A DNA stretch of 64,000 bases from Perognathus longimembris pacificus (GCF_023159225.1 NC_063167.1:15007360-15071359), one strand, 5' to 3'; counted from the stretch's first letter, positions 1 to 10,178 are shown. Notes: generated by a model from the sequence alone, not told the origin. Numbers and translations: made by a program.

Positions 1-479
1 CCCCGCCCCCGGGAGGCGTGGCTTGAAGCCCCGCCCACCACGCCTGGAGCCGGCCTTCCCACCGCCCCACCGAGGCCACAGGCCCGAGGCTAGGCCACGC
101 CCCCTACGCAACCTCCCTGGCGCCAGAACGGCCCCCCCAACTGGCGCCAGGGCAGTCCCTCCGCCTCCCCCGTCCTAGGCCACGCCCTCAGCTCTCAGGC
201 ACGCCCATTTCCTCGGGAGAGTCCCGCCGCGCCCCAAGCCTTGGCCCCGCCCCCGGAGGAGGCCCCGCCCCCGCCCCGCCCCACAGTTTTTGAAGCGTCT
301 CGAAGCGCCGCGGCCGCCTCAGAGTTGCGCGCGGGCCGTGGGGCGGTGCTGAGGCGTGGAGGCCGCGGCCAGCTCGACGCCCGGACTGCCCAGCAGCGAG
401 CGGAGCGCAGCGCAGGAGCCCGAAGCCAGAGCAGCCCCGGAGCCGGAGCCGCCGCCGCCGCAGCCGCTCCGAGCCGACC
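1..479 (+). promoter_or_regulatory. CLIC4: CLIC4 promoter in CpG island, 5' part
   Basis: Very GC-rich, CpG-rich sequence upstream of the CLIC4 start codon. GC boxes (Sp/KLF-type CCCCGCCC or CACGCCCC) are seen near 29-36, 96-104, 180-188, 244-254 and as a cluster at 263-282. There is no TATA box, as expected for a broadly expressed CpG-island gene. The start of transcription is probably between the last GC-box cluster and about 330; this is inferred, because no initiator is decisive. The island continues through exon 1 to about 980. Confidence 0.8.
300..479 (+). other. CLIC4: CLIC4 5' untranslated region (approximate start)
   Basis: GC-rich leader directly before the start codon. I see no ATG between 240 and 479, so there is no ATG-initiated upstream ORF. 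The start codon context is strong: A at -3 and G at +4 (GACCATGG). The 5' edge is a guess from GC-box position. Confidence 0.6.
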
Positions 480-551
480 ATGGCGCTGTCGATGCCGCTG
501 AACGGGCTGAAGGAGGAGGACAAAGAGCCCCTCATCGAGCTCTTCGTCAAG
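480..551 (+). CDS. CLIC4: CLIC4 exon 1, residues 1-24
   Basis: Encodes the acidic N-terminal tail that begins MALSMPLNGLKEEDKEP and ends ...LFVK. This tail precedes the thioredoxin-like domain and is the part that differs most between CLIC paralogues; the sequence identifies CLIC4 specifically. The start is the first ATG of the leader, in strong context. The exon ends on a whole codon (phase 0) followed by the donor GTGAGC at 552. A 32.2-kb intron follows. Confidence 0.97.
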
Positions 552-979
552 GTGAGCGCCCGCCGCCGTCCCGCCGGCTGCGCCCCGCGCGTCCGCCCGG
601 CCCGGGGGCTGGGGGGGCGGCGTCTTCCCGAAGCGCCCCCGCCCGGCGCGCCACGCGGGCTCCCCGCGCCCCAGCGGTACCCATTGTCTCCGGGCTCCCC
701 GCGCCTTCCCGCCTCCGGGGAGCCAGGGCGGGGACGGGTCCGCAGAAAGCTCCAGAAAAGGCGGCGGGGCGGCGGCGGGTGCGGGAACGGCGGCCCGTGT
801 CTGGGAGGAGCGGATCGAGCTCGGGTCCCCAGGCTGACCCGGAGGCGTGGGTCCTGTCACCCGCCCCAGCTTGGCCCGCCCACCGCCCTCCGGGGCCCGC
901 GCGTCCTCCCGGGGCCGCGGCCCCAGCCTCCGTTCCCCCCCCCCCCCGCCCCGCGCCCCAGCCTCGGTCCGGGGGAACC

Positions 980-1140
980 CAACTTTGCACGCGTTTGCAA
1001 AGAACCTTTGAGCCCCTCGGATCTGAAACTGAAAGTTTTCGTCTCGAATGCAATCTTCAAAGAGGAGAAAATGTACAAGGGGGCCAGGGGATCCCCCGAG
1101 AAAGACCGGGGTTCCCGACTTGGGATTTCCTGCCTTAGGG
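980..1140. other. CpG island shoulder at start of intron 1
   Basis: GC content and CpG density fall off across this interval, after a C-run at 936-949. Islands commonly extend into the first intron; no specific element is recognised. Confidence 0.5.
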
Positions 1141-1154
1141 GTGTGTGTGTGTGT

Positions 1155-1191
<37 letters not shown>
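1140..1191. repeat. (GT)n microsatellite
   Basis: About 25 GT units with a single GA interruption near 1159. It lies only about 590 nt past exon 1, at the edge of the CpG island. Alternating purine-pyrimidine sequence of this length can adopt Z-DNA. Confidence 0.95.
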
Positions 1192-1194
<3 letters not shown>

Positions 1195-2150
1195 CACCGT
1201 CTGGTTTTCTGGTTTCTCCAGCGCCCAGGATTTCGTCTGATGCAACATTTTGGCTGCTCCCCCTGCGCGTTACCGCCCCGGGAAAGGTTGTGTGCCCTTT
1301 TGTTTGGGAAGAAAAATTTGATGAGAGTACGAATTCATTCCCTTGCTGGACCTCAGAGGGATTGATCCTCTCCCCTCCCCACGTCCTTCCCACACTCTTT
1401 TAGCTTTCATATCCTGGAATTAGCTTACTTGCTTCCAAATATTATCTTTGACCCCTTCCCGTTTAAAAAAAAAGTTTTTCGGTTTAGCGGAGGAGAGAAA
1501 CAGCTGGATCCAGCTGCTTTCTCTAAAACGATTTCTTTGAGGTACTCTCAGCCGCTTGCTTTAGAAGCCTAGAGCCGGACAACACGAAAGAGTTAACAAG
1601 GGTGCAGAACTTTTCTATTTTCTTTCCTGAGTTTTTGGTTTAGAGAACGGAGGAATTGAAGGGTGCATTTAAGAAATGGCGAGGAGAACGGAGCTGCCAG
1701 TGAGTGGATCAGTGTTTATCTTAGGATTTCCTTTCGATGATCACGTTCAGAAACGTTTTGCTCGCTGGAATGGGAAGAGCCTAAGGGCACATCGAACTTC
1801 CAGAGTGGCAGTTAAGTCTCAGTTACTCTGAGGTGAAGGGAATGTGGGAAGGAGCCCGAAAGGAGAGAAAAAAAGAGAGGGGAGTGGAAAGTCGAGGGGG
1901 AAAAGGGTGGGTCAGAGATCAGAAAAAAAAGAAAAAGTTAAAGAGGTTAGAATAGGAAGGAATTTCCTTGCTCTAAAAAAGTATACGCTAATAACTCAAA
2001 AGAATAATGGTGAAACTTTGTGAGCATTTTAAGCCTTAGATTAAAGGACAATGTCAGCGGGGCTTCTCAGCAAACATTTGCAAGCATGCAGGAGCACTGG
2101 GTTCAGGCATTAGGACTGGGAGAAAAATGAGGGAATTGGGAGTGGGGAAA

Positions 2151-2322
2151 TGCCATAATCCCAGCTACTTGGGTTGGGGGGAATGATTTCAGATTTAGAG
2201 ATAGATCCTTATCTCAAAAACAAAATGAAGGGCTGGGGTGTGTTACTCAAATTGTAGATCTCTTGTCTAGTAAGCCTGGGGCCCTGGATTCAAACTCTGG
2301 TACCACAAAGAGAAAAAAAATA
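2151..2322 (+). mobile_element. B1-like + ID-like composite SINE (old)
   Basis: A diverged 7SL/B1-type piece (CATAATCCCAGCTACTTGGG) is followed at about 2230 by a tRNA-Ala/ID-type piece (GGGCTGGGGTGTG ... CTGGATTCAAACTC) and an A-rich tail. The B1-then-ID order is that of the rodent B1-dID elements. Confidence 0.65.
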
Positions 2323-2345
2323 AATCAATTAAGGAATTGGAAAAA

Positions 2346-2436
2346 AGCTGGAGGTACATACTTAGCTCAGCAGTGGAGTGCTTGCTTAGCATAGACAAGG
2401 TAGGTTCCATCCCCATTAACAGACTAACAAACAGGA
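2346..2436 (+). mobile_element. ID-like SINE monomer
   Basis: tRNA-Ala-derived: GCTGGAGGTACATACTTAGC with a TTGCTTAGCAT anticodon-loop region and a decayed B box (GGTTCCATCCC). A degenerate A-rich tail follows. Confidence 0.65.
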
Positions 2437-2557
2437 TTGGTGCTGAGCTTCTGGTGAGTTAATCTCTCCTTCAGAAGGACTTGGGTGTGGTCACTTTCCT
2501 GAAGTTGAGTCACTTGCATACCCCTTCTTTCTCAATTTTCCGTATTATGTTTTGAAC

Positions 2558-2984
2558 CACCTGGGGCTTGAACTCAGGGCCTTGGCACTATCCCAAGCTT
2601 TTTTTTTTTTTTGCCAGCCTTGGGCCTGAGCGATGTCCCTGGCTTTCTTTTGCTCAAGGCTAAGTACTCTACCACTTGAACCACAGTGCTACTTCCGGCT
2701 TTTTCTGTATATGTGGTGCTGAGTAATCGAACCCAGGGCTTCATGTATGCTAGGCAGGCACTCTACCACTAGGCCACATTCCCAGCCTTGTCCTGAACTT
2801 TTGTACTCTAGGCTAGCTAGCACTAACACTGGAGCCACAGCTCCACTTCTAGCTTTTTTGATGCTTAATTACAGATAAGAGTCTCATGGACTTTACTGTG
2901 GGGCTGGCTTCAAACCTAGTGAGATCCTTAGATCTCAGTGTCCTGAGTAGTTAGGATTATAGGCCTGAACCACCAGTGCCTAGC
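2558..2984 (-). mobile_element. B1-Geo SINE, split by a nested IDL-Geo
   Basis: Geo part from 2558 (CTGGGGCTTGAACTCAGGGC), interrupted after CTATCCCAAGC. It resumes at about 2788 (TCCTGAACTTTT) and ends with the B1 head (CTGAGTAGTTAGGATTATAG ... CCACCAGTGCC). Both sides of the insert carry versions of the same TCCCAAGCTTTT/TCCTGAACTTTT segment, a diverged target duplication. Confidence 0.85.
2599..2787 (-). mobile_element. IDL-Geo SINE nested in B1-Geo
   Basis: T-run, then GCCAGCCTTGGGCC ... TGTATATGTGGTGCTGAG ... CACATTCCCAGCC: a full dimer read from its tail. Confidence 0.88.
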
Positions 2985-4102
2985 AGAAGTTTTTATTACA
3001 GGGCTTGAACACAGGCCTAGAGTTGAAGTCATGGTCTTGTGCTTATTTGCTAGGTTATTTTGACCTGTTTGTTTTCCCTTCTTCAAGCCTTTTTTATATT
3101 TGTCAAATAAGAAGCAAGGTGCTGGTTATAGACAAACTTTCACTGACAAAGGCCAGTTTGAAAGTGAATAAAAAGGACAAGTTCTCAAAACCTATGTGTG
3201 GAAATGCAAATGGGGAGAAATACCCTTGTAAATACAGTGATTTAGAAAGTAATGGGACTGTGGTTTCCAGAGTGGTGTGCTAAATTGCCTTAATTATTCT
3301 GTCAAGAAGCATTGAGTTTGTAGCAGAGAACTATAAAAAAAAAAGGAGGAACAAGAACACACAATTTACCACATGCCTACGGCATGGGAGTATTAGCCCC
3401 AGTGCCAGCAAAACTTATTTACACTGAAGCACAGAGTATGTGTAGGAATTCTCTGTGCATTTCTTTTTTTATGTTAATGCAAATATTATAAACAATTTTA
3501 CAATTTAAAATTTTGAGAAATGTATTCACATCCACAGTTTCTTAAAAGTCCTTTTTATGAGCGCATGCCACACAAAAAAGACACCAAAATCATGTCTGAC
3601 GCGGAGGGAGGAGGAGGATTAATAATCCTATTGTTTCTTAAATAAATGTTCAAATATCCTTGGTAAATAGTGATCACTCATCCCACAGTGGTAAATTTAA
3701 CATCTTCAAACAGGACTACATAGTAAAATAGTCACATGTACACTATATCAAAAAATATTAGTTACATGTAAGCTTACTTAAAAAGTAACATTAAGATGGG
3801 CATTGGAAAGCAGTAGTCAAAAATGTAAACAAAAAGAATTAAAGGTTAATCCCTTCCCTGAAAAATAAAAGTATGTCTTTTTTTTATTATAACAAAACAT
3901 GATCTATCACAAAAGTTAAGACAGTGATTTTACAGAACTGTATTTCCAGAGATTAGATGAAGAAAACCGGGAACTGATTTATTGAGTTAAACTTTTCAAA
4001 GAATCTGATGAAATTTTATTAAATTTGTTGTACATAGGATGAAAACAGCCTCAAGAGTCTACATAGTATTTATTGCATGAAGTTCAGACTTTCTGGACCA
4101 GT

Positions 4103-4297
4103 AGCCAGACTTGGAGCTTGAACTCAGGGCCTGAGCACTGTCCCTGGCTTCTTTTTGCTCAAGGCTAGCACTCTGCCACTTGAGCCACAGTGCCACTTCT
4201 GTCTGGCTTTTTCTATATATGTGGTACTGGGGAATTGAACCCCGGGCTTCATGTATGCAAGGGAAGCACTCTTGTCACTAGGCCATATCCCCCAGCC
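4103..4297 (-). mobile_element. IDL-Geo SINE
   Basis: Complete dimer with CTATATATGTGGTACTGGGG at the monomer junction. The poly-A side is short and no clear target duplication is seen. Confidence 0.9.
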
Positions 4298-4431
4298 TCT
4301 GCAGTTCTTTTCTCTGTTATTTAGCACCAAGATTGCAGTTTGGGTAGAGGTAAATATTAACTCGTGACTCACAAAATGAGGAAAATTGAGAAGAGACTAA
4401 ATTCTTCATTGGCTTGTTTGAGACCACTTCT

Positions 4432-4637
4432 TTTTTTTTTTTTTTTGGCCAGTCCTGGGCTTGAACTCAGGGCCTGAGCACTGTCCCTGGCTTCTTCCCG
4501 CTCAAGGCTAGCACTCTGCCACTTGAGCCACAGCGCCGCTTCTGGCCGTTTTCTGTATATGTGGTGCTGGGGAATCGAACCTAGGGCCTCGTGTATCCGA
4601 GGCAGGCACTCTTGCCACTAGGCTATATCCCCAGCCC
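4432..4637 (-). mobile_element. IDL-Geo SINE, young subfamily Y1
   Basis: Pure T-run, then GGCCAGTCCTGGGC. Diagnostic Y1 changes are CTTCCCGCTC, GCGCCGCTTC and CTCGTGTATCCGAGGC. A perfect 13-bp target duplication TGAGACCACTTCT flanks it at 4419-4431 and 4638-4650, which marks a recent L1-style insertion. Confidence 0.95.
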
Positions 4638-5284
4638 TGAGACCACTTCTGTCGACACTGCTGCCTCAGTGCCCACTGGGAGCTTTGGTATGATGTGAGG
4701 CTATTTCTCACCTCCATCCATTTAGGAAGTAATCCGTTTGTAGAGTTTAGTTTTATGAGATAGGATTTAAATTTGATATACCACTATGAGCTGGGTAGCC
4801 ACCAAGCTACTGGGATTGGGTGATGATTGTAAATCATTGATTTGGCCGAGGGTAACATAACAGTACTTTTTCCTTTTACATTTGGAAGAGATGTGTAGTG
4901 TGCATGGACCTTTGAGCTAGACTGGCTTCTTCTAATATGTCAGTCAAGATCCTTAGGTTCTCAGTGATGGTTTCTGTCCCAATAATATTGGGAGAAAGTA
5001 ATAATAATAGCCATTTTATATGATTTCTGAGAGATTAACTGGTAATTGTGTATATTTGTTAGACTACCGAAGCTGCTGTAATACCCCACCCCCAAACAGT
5101 GTTTCAGACAACATGTAAGTTTCTTTCTCACCTTGAAGCCTAGGAGAGTGTTCTAGATTTGTAGTGGTGTTGTCTGTTAGTGACCAAGGCTCTTACAGCT
5201 TTTCTGCCAAACATCTCTCCTTTGTGCTTTTTGTTTTATGTGTATGCACACACACATGCACACGTATGTATGAGTGTGTGGGTT

Positions 5285-5372
5285 AGGGGTACCTGGATTT
5301 GTCCCTTAGCTTTTTCACTCAAGGCTGATGCTCTATCACTTGAGCCACAGCTTCATTTCCAGCTTTGTCTTT
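5285..5372 (-). mobile_element. B1-Geo SINE, tail fragment
   Basis: Geo-type remnant (CTTTTTCACTCAAGGCTGATGC ... TGAGCCACAG in part), cut off by a CTTT-rich tract at 5385-5408. Confidence 0.6.
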
Positions 5373-5402
5373 GTTTTGTCTTGTCTTTTCTTTCTTTCTT
5401 TC

Positions 5403-5633
5403 TTTTTTTTTTTTTTTTGTCATCTTGGGACCTGAACTCAGCCTGGGCACTGTCCCTGAGCTTTTTTGCTGAAGGCTACTGCTCTGCCACTTCGACCCAC
5501 AGTTCCACTTCTGGTTTTTAGGTGGTTAATTGGAGACTTAGAGAGTACTTGCCAAGCTGGCTTTGAACCTTGATCCTCTGATCTCAGCCTCCTAAGTAGC
5601 TAGGATATAAGCCTGAGCCATCATTTCCCAACC
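5403..5633 (-). mobile_element. B1-Geo SINE
   Basis: T-run, then Geo tail (GACCTGAACTCAGCCTGGGC), junction GGTGGTTAATTGGAGA and B1 head (CTCAGCCTCCTAAGTAGC). Moderately diverged. Confidence 0.85.
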
Positions 5634-5694
5634 CTCCCTCTTCTGACTTGTCACAGCTGGTAAGAATATGATGGAGGCACAACTCATTTTTTGG

Positions 5695-5912
5695 GAGGGG
5701 GGTAGTCATTGGGCTTGAACTCTGGCCCTTGACGCTGTGCTAAGCTCTTCAGCTCCAGGCTAGTGCTCTACCACTTGAGCCACTTTGGGTTTTCTGGTGG
5801 TTAATTGGAGAGTCTTATGGACTTTCTTGCCTGAGCTGGCTTCTAACTTTGATCCGCAGATCTCAGCCTCCTGAGTAGCTAGGATTACAGGCATGAGCCA
5901 CCAGTACCTGGC
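5695..5912 (-). mobile_element. B1-Geo SINE
   Basis: GGGCTTGAACTCTGGCCC at the tail side, CTGGTGGTTAATTGGAGAG in the middle and GTAGCTAGGATTACAGGC at the head. The Geo A-box region is shortened. Confidence 0.85.
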
Positions 5913-6074
5913 CTGGAAGTTCTGCTTATTACTTCCTGTCACAGTTTCATCTAATTCTGAGAGGCTCGTTAGTTAGCTAAATACCATGGTGCAATCTTGT
6001 GTAAAGCTTTAAGAAAACTTGACTGCAATAAATACCTGCTTTTGCTTTGCCTGTGCTGTTCCCAAAGACATAAT

Positions 6075-6311
6075 TGTTTTTTTGTTTTTTTTTCTTTTGT
6101 GAGTTTTAGGGATTGAACTCAGGGTCCTATTTGACTTTTTTACTCTTAGCTGGCATTCTACCATTTGATTCACACCTGCAGTTCCTGCTTTTTGCTGGTT
6201 AATTTGAGATGAGTCTGTCAGATTTGTCTGACAGGGCTGCTTCAAAGCTCACTTCTCAGATCTTAGCCTCCTGAGTGGCTAGAGCTGTAGGTATAAGCCA
6301 CCAGTGCTTGG
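6075..6311 (-). mobile_element. B1-Geo SINE (diverged)
   Basis: T-rich start, then GGGATTGAACTCAGGG, TGCTGGTTAATTTGAGATG and CTCCTGAGTGGCTAGAGC. More diverged than its neighbours, so older. Confidence 0.7.
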
Positions 6312-6389
6312 ACCAGTGTTATTTATTTATTATCAGTCCTGGGGCTTGGATTTAGGGACTGAGCACTGTTCCTGGCTTCTTTTTTTTTT

Positions 6390-6581
6390 GGCCAGTCCTG
6401 GGCCTTGGACTCAGGGCCTGAGCACTGTCCCTTGTTTCTTTTTGCTCAAGGCTAGCACTCTGCCACTTGAGCCACAGAGCCACAACTGGCCGTTTTCTAT
6501 ATATGTGGTGCTGGGGAATCGAACCCAGGCTTCATGTATATAAGGCAGGCGCTCTTGCCACTAGGCCATATTCCCAGCCCC
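6390..6581 (-). mobile_element. IDL-Geo SINE nested
   Basis: Near-consensus dimer (GGCCAGTCCTGGGCCTTGG to ATTCCCAGCCC) inserted in the tail half of another IDL-Geo, flanked by TCCTGGCTT. Confidence 0.9.
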
Positions 6582-6590
6582 TCCTGGCTT

Positions 6591-6642
6591 TTTTTTTTTT
6601 GGCTAGTCCTGGGCCTTGGACTCAGGCCATATCCCCAGCCCC
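6591..6642 (-). mobile_element. IDL-Geo SINE with large internal deletion
   Basis: Only the outer ends remain: GGCTAGTCCTGGGCCTTGG joined to GCCATATCCCCAGCCCC at GGACTCAGG. The two parts share AGGCC at the join, which suggests a microhomology deletion or a template jump during reverse transcription. Confidence 0.8.
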
Positions 6643-6692
6643 TCCCTCCTGGCTTCTTTTTGTTTAAGGCTAGCACTCTACCATTTGAGCCA

Positions 6693-6760
6693 CAGCACCA
6701 CAAAACAGAAAAAGCCAGAAGTGGTGCACCACTTCTGGCTTTTTCTGTTTTGTGGTGCTG
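6693..6760. repeat. Perfect 68-bp palindrome inside a SINE
   Basis: The 34-nt arm 6693-6726 (starts CAGCACCACAAAACAG, ends AGAAGTGGTG) is followed with no spacer by its exact reverse complement 6727-6760 (CACCACTTCTGG ... GTGGTGCTG). I compared the arms base by base and found no mismatch. Symmetry stops outside (A opposite A). Confidence 0.97.
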
Positions 6761-7601
6761 AGGAACTGAACCCAGGGTTTCGAGCATACTAGGCAAGTAC
6801 TCTACCACTAAGCCACATTCCCAGCCCACAGTGTTTCTTTTGGACAAGTTGATGACTTCGATTCCAAGAGAAAAGGCCCCAGAAGAGATGAGTCTTTTGA
6901 GTGTGAGTGGTTGAGCGTGGGAGTTGTGGAGAGGACCTGGGACCTGGCTGCCACTCTGCGCTGGCTTGGAAGGGTACATGCAGAAGTGCCTGGAGGCCTG
7001 GAAGGGATAGTAGATTGGCTTCCCTGCTTCCTGTTTCCTGGAGCAGTAGAGCTTCAGTGTTCTGGTAGCTTCTGAATAGAGACTTGGTAATTCTATAAAA
7101 GGGAAATGTGCTCCACAGGATGGATGTGGGATTAGGTATGAATACAGCATTAGATCAAGTGGTGGTGTAACTGGGATGGGTTCGTTCACTTTAGAGGCTT
7201 GCAGAAAATGAAAAGGGAGTTTCTGGAGGAAAATAAACATTTAGGTCAGGATTACAAATCATCCAAGTATGATTTAACAGAAATCCAAATTTAATTTAGA
7301 GCCTGAGTTGGTAAATTTCCTTGGAACTTTGAATTCTGTCGTCTTTTTTGAGACTTGGCTTTGGCTTTTGTCCTTTGGTGCCAGGACTGCCAAGGTATGA
7401 GGAATATCAATTAGTAGCCTGGTTTGGTTTTGGTCTATTTTCTTTATTTAAACTATAAGACTGGTGGACTGTATCAGACTAATTATAAATTTATGAAGGT
7501 GACAGGCTAATGAAGATAAATAAGTGCCTATTTGAATATTGTATCAAAAATATACTAGGAGCACCTTACTTATATTTGTGTAATTTTAAAAATTAGCATA
7601 T

Positions 7602-7750
7602 GGGCTGGGAATGAGGCTTTGTGGTAGAGTGCCTAGCATGCATGAAGCCCTGGCTTGGATTCCTCAGTACCACATAAATAGCAAAAGCCAGAAGTGGTGC
7701 TGTGGCTCAAGTGGTAAAGTGCTAGCCTTGAGCTCAGGGACAATGCCAGC
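7602..7750 (+). mobile_element. IDL-Geo SINE (old, 3' truncated)
   Basis: Old-type head GGGCTGGGAATGAGGC ... TAGCATGCATGAAGCC ... TTCCTCAGTACCACATAAA, Geo tail to CAGGGACAATGCC. Runs directly into an L1-like fragment. Confidence 0.85.
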
Positions 7751-7752
7751 AT

Positions 7753-7845
7753 ATATTAATGGTATGGGGTTTCATTGTGATATAATAATGTACTTTGATT
7801 ATATTAACTCCCAGATCTTCTCTCCCTACTTCTTTTCCCGTGCCT
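7753..7845 (+). mobile_element. L1 3'-end-like fragment
   Basis: GGTATGGGGTTTCATTGTGA ... ATGTACTTTGATTATATT resembles a common LINE-1 3' region as I recall it. Related to the pieces at 13215, 28440, 28970, 42017 and 56218. Confidence 0.45.
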
Positions 7846-8099
7846 GTTTCTTTAGGAAAACTGAAGATGTATTAGGACATTGTTACAAGGTGAGGCCTGC
7901 AGGCAGCTAGGCAGGGGAACATAGGCTAGTGACTGGAGAAGCAGGCTACTCAGAGGGAGCCAACAGGGTGGGAAAGGGTTCAGGAGATACGGAAGCAGAA
8001 GAATCAAATGTTTATTTATTAGGACATCATTAAAGAAGGTGGGTGGGCAGCCTGGCAATGGAGAAATGTCCCTAAGTATGCCTTTTAACAGTTTCTTTC

Positions 8100-8412
8100 T
8101 TTCTTTTTGGCAGAGCTGAGGTCTGAACTCAGGGGCCTTGCACTTGCCAGGCAAGTGCTCTCTTTTTTTTTTTTTTTTTTTTGCCAGTCCTGAGCCTTGG
8201 ACTCAGGGCCTGAGCACTGTCCCTAGGCTTCATTTTGCTCAAGGCTAGCACTCTGCCACTTGAGCCACAGTGCCACTTCTGGCCATTTTCTATATATGTG
8301 GTGCTAGGGAATCAAACCCAGGGCCTCATGTATCCGAGGCAAGCACTCGACCACTGGGCCACATTCCCAGCCAAGGCAAGTGCTCTTCCACTGAGCTAAA
8401 TCCCCCAACCCC
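8100..8412 (-). mobile_element. ID-like SINE, split by IDL-Geo
   Basis: Left part TCTGAACTCAGGGGCCTTGC ... GCAAGTGCTC (8100-8160), right part GTGCTCTTCCACTGAGCTAA (from 8375). The 13-bp duplication AGGCAAGTGCTCT at 8149-8161 and 8374-8386 proves the insertion. Confidence 0.8.
8162..8373 (-). mobile_element. IDL-Geo SINE nested in ID element
   Basis: Long T-run, GCCAGTCCTGAGCCTTGG ... CTATATATGTGGTGCTAGGG ... CACATTCCCAGCC. Carries the 13-bp target duplication noted for its host. Confidence 0.92.
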
Positions 8413-8423
8413 AGTATAACAAT

Positions 8424-8621
8424 TTTTTTTTGCCAGTCCTGGGTCTTGGACTCAGGGCCTGAGCACTGTCCCTGGCTTCTCTTGCTCAAGGCTAGCACTC
8501 TGCTACTTGAGCCACAGCGCCACTTCTGACCATTTTCTATATATGTGGTGCTGGGGAATCGAACCCAGGGCTTCATGTATATGAGTCAAGCACTCTTGCC
8601 ACTAGGCTATATTCCCAGCCC
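8424..8621 (-). mobile_element. IDL-Geo SINE
   Basis: Full dimer. Flanks CAGTATAACAATTT (8412) and CAGTATATATAACAATTT (8623) are a target duplication whose TA stretch has since changed length. Confidence 0.92.
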
Positions 8622-8841
8622 CCAGTATATATAACAATTTCTTATCCTCTATTTTAAGACAGTTTTTAATGTTTCATTCTGCTTTTGTACATGCATATAA
8701 AATATTTGGTCATTGAATGTTAATTTTTTTTCTTTCTGAGACTTGGCTTTTATCTCTCAGTGGCCAGTACTTAGTGTGACCACTGAAAGGTAGGTAAAGG
8801 AGCAACGTGAGAACTAGGGCCAGGTGTTGACCTCAGAGTCA

Positions 8842-8850
8842 GCGTGTGTG

Positions 8851-8885
<35 letters not shown>

Positions 8886-8887
8886 GT
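8842..8887. repeat. (GT)n microsatellite
   Basis: About 22 GT units with one T-for-G change, next to the T-run of the following SINE. Confidence 0.9.
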
Positions 8888-8894
8888 ATTTTAT

Positions 8895-9094
8895 TTATTT
8901 TTTTGCCAGTCCTGGGGCTTGGACTTCGACTGAGCACTGTCCTTGCCTTTTTTTGATCAAGGCTAGCACTCTACCACTTGAGCCACAGTGCCACTTCTGG
9001 CCATTTTCTATATATGTGGTACTGGGGAATCGAACCCAGGGCTTCATGTATACGAGGCAAGCACTCTTGCCAGTAGGCCATATTTCCAGCCCCA
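8895..9094 (-). mobile_element. IDL-Geo SINE
   Basis: GCCAGTCCTGGGGCTTGG at the tail, CTATATATGTGGTACTGGGG at the junction, ATTTCCAGCCCC at the head. The Geo part has a small deletion near 8930. Confidence 0.9.
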
Positions 9095-9785
9095 CATGTA
9101 TTTCTTTTCTTTTCTTTGAAACTGAAATACAGTGTATAGCTAATTATAAGCTTGGAGTATACGTTTCTCTTCCTTTTTTTGCAATACAATTATTACTTTC
9201 AGCTTCACATGTACATAATACATTCCTATGAAAAGGATTTAGTTCTCATGAGTGAGTTGTAAAAATGTCAGTCATCTGTTAAAAGCAAGTATTGAATTTT
9301 ACCATGGTGCATCATAGCCATTTATTTGTATGTGTGGGAGAAGAATAAAAGAGAATCTGAACAAACACTGGAGAATACAAAACTATGCAGTTAGATGGAC
9401 GTTAAGGCAATTAACTTCAGAAGATTTGTTCATTCTTGGAATGTTTTCCTCTACTAACTACAGGTTATTTATGTGGAGGTAAATTACTAGAGTAAATGGT
9501 CATTAAAAACTAAAGAGGAGTCCAATTAGGTTATTGTGCTACTTAGGTTAGAGCTGGAGGAGTGGGAGTATGAGATGAGGCCAGACTATGGGGACTCATT
9601 GGTAAAAGGAAAGAAGGTGGTTAGCCTTGAGATTGAATTTTGACCTTGAACAAAACATGCTGAAGATTCAATAGAAACTTTTGCAAAGTTGTAAGCTTGT
9701 GAGGAGCTTGTAGTTTTATATTACATGCTATTCTAGGTTATACAATAGTTAGCACATAAATATAAAATTTTTGTTTAGAAATGGT

Positions 9786-10030
9786 TAGGGCAGCTGGCCA
9801 CTTGTGGCTCATGCCTGTAATCCTAGCGTACTCAGGAGGGTTGGATCTGAGGATTGTGGTTCAAAGCCAACTGGAGCAAGAAAGTCCATGAGACTTATCT
9901 CCAGTTAACCACTGGAAAACTGGAAGTGGTGCTGTGGCTCAAGTGGTAGAGCACTAGCCTTGATCTGAAGAACTCAGGGATAGCACCAGGCCCAGAGTTC
10001 AAGCCCCACAACTGACCAGGAAAAGAAAGA
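9786..10030 (+). mobile_element. B1-Geo SINE
   Basis: B1 head (GGCTCATGCCTGTAATCC), junction CCAGTTAACCACTGGAAAAC, Geo tail with A box TGGCTCAAGTGG and B box GAGTTCAAGCCCC. Good copy for seeing both Geo boxes. Confidence 0.9.
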
Positions 10031-10063
10031 AAGGTTAGGGCTGTGGATTCTCCATTAAGTTAC

Positions 10064-10178
10064 CTCTTGAGCCACAGCGCCACTTCTGGCTTTTTCTGTA
10101 TATGTGGTACTGAGGAATCAGACCCGAGCTTCATTCTAGGGGCCAGCACTCTACCACTAAGTCACATTCCCAGCCCAC
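10064..10178 (-). mobile_element. IDL-Geo SINE, head plus part of tail
   Basis: From TTGAGCCACAGCGCCACTTC through TGTATATGTGGTACTGAGG to CACATTCCCAGCCC; the poly-A half is missing. Confidence 0.8.

Larger units (their letters stand above)
6325..6837 (-). mobile_element. IDL-Geo SINE, host of two insertions and a palindrome
   Basis: The tail half lies at about 6330-6380 and the rest at 6647-6837. Between them are two further IDL-Geo copies. The target word TCCTGGCTT(CTTTTT) occurs three times (6370, 6582, 6647), so both insertions used the same site. The right half contains the 68-bp palindrome at 6693-6760. Confidence 0.85.

Noticed and set aside
188..1138. Several long open frames on both strands over the CpG island
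   Set aside because: They arise from high GC and lack of stop codons; some start at GTG. They overlap the CLIC4 promoter, exon 1 and its splice donor, and resemble no protein.
5385..5408. CTTT tract as an independent element
   Set aside because: Short, and continuous with the T-run of the next SINE; it is a grown tail.
6497..7240. 247-codon minus-strand open frame
   Set aside because: Half of it is IDL-Geo sequence and the palindrome; the rest has no recognisable domain. Many other 60-140-codon frames in the window share the same SINE-derived peptide.
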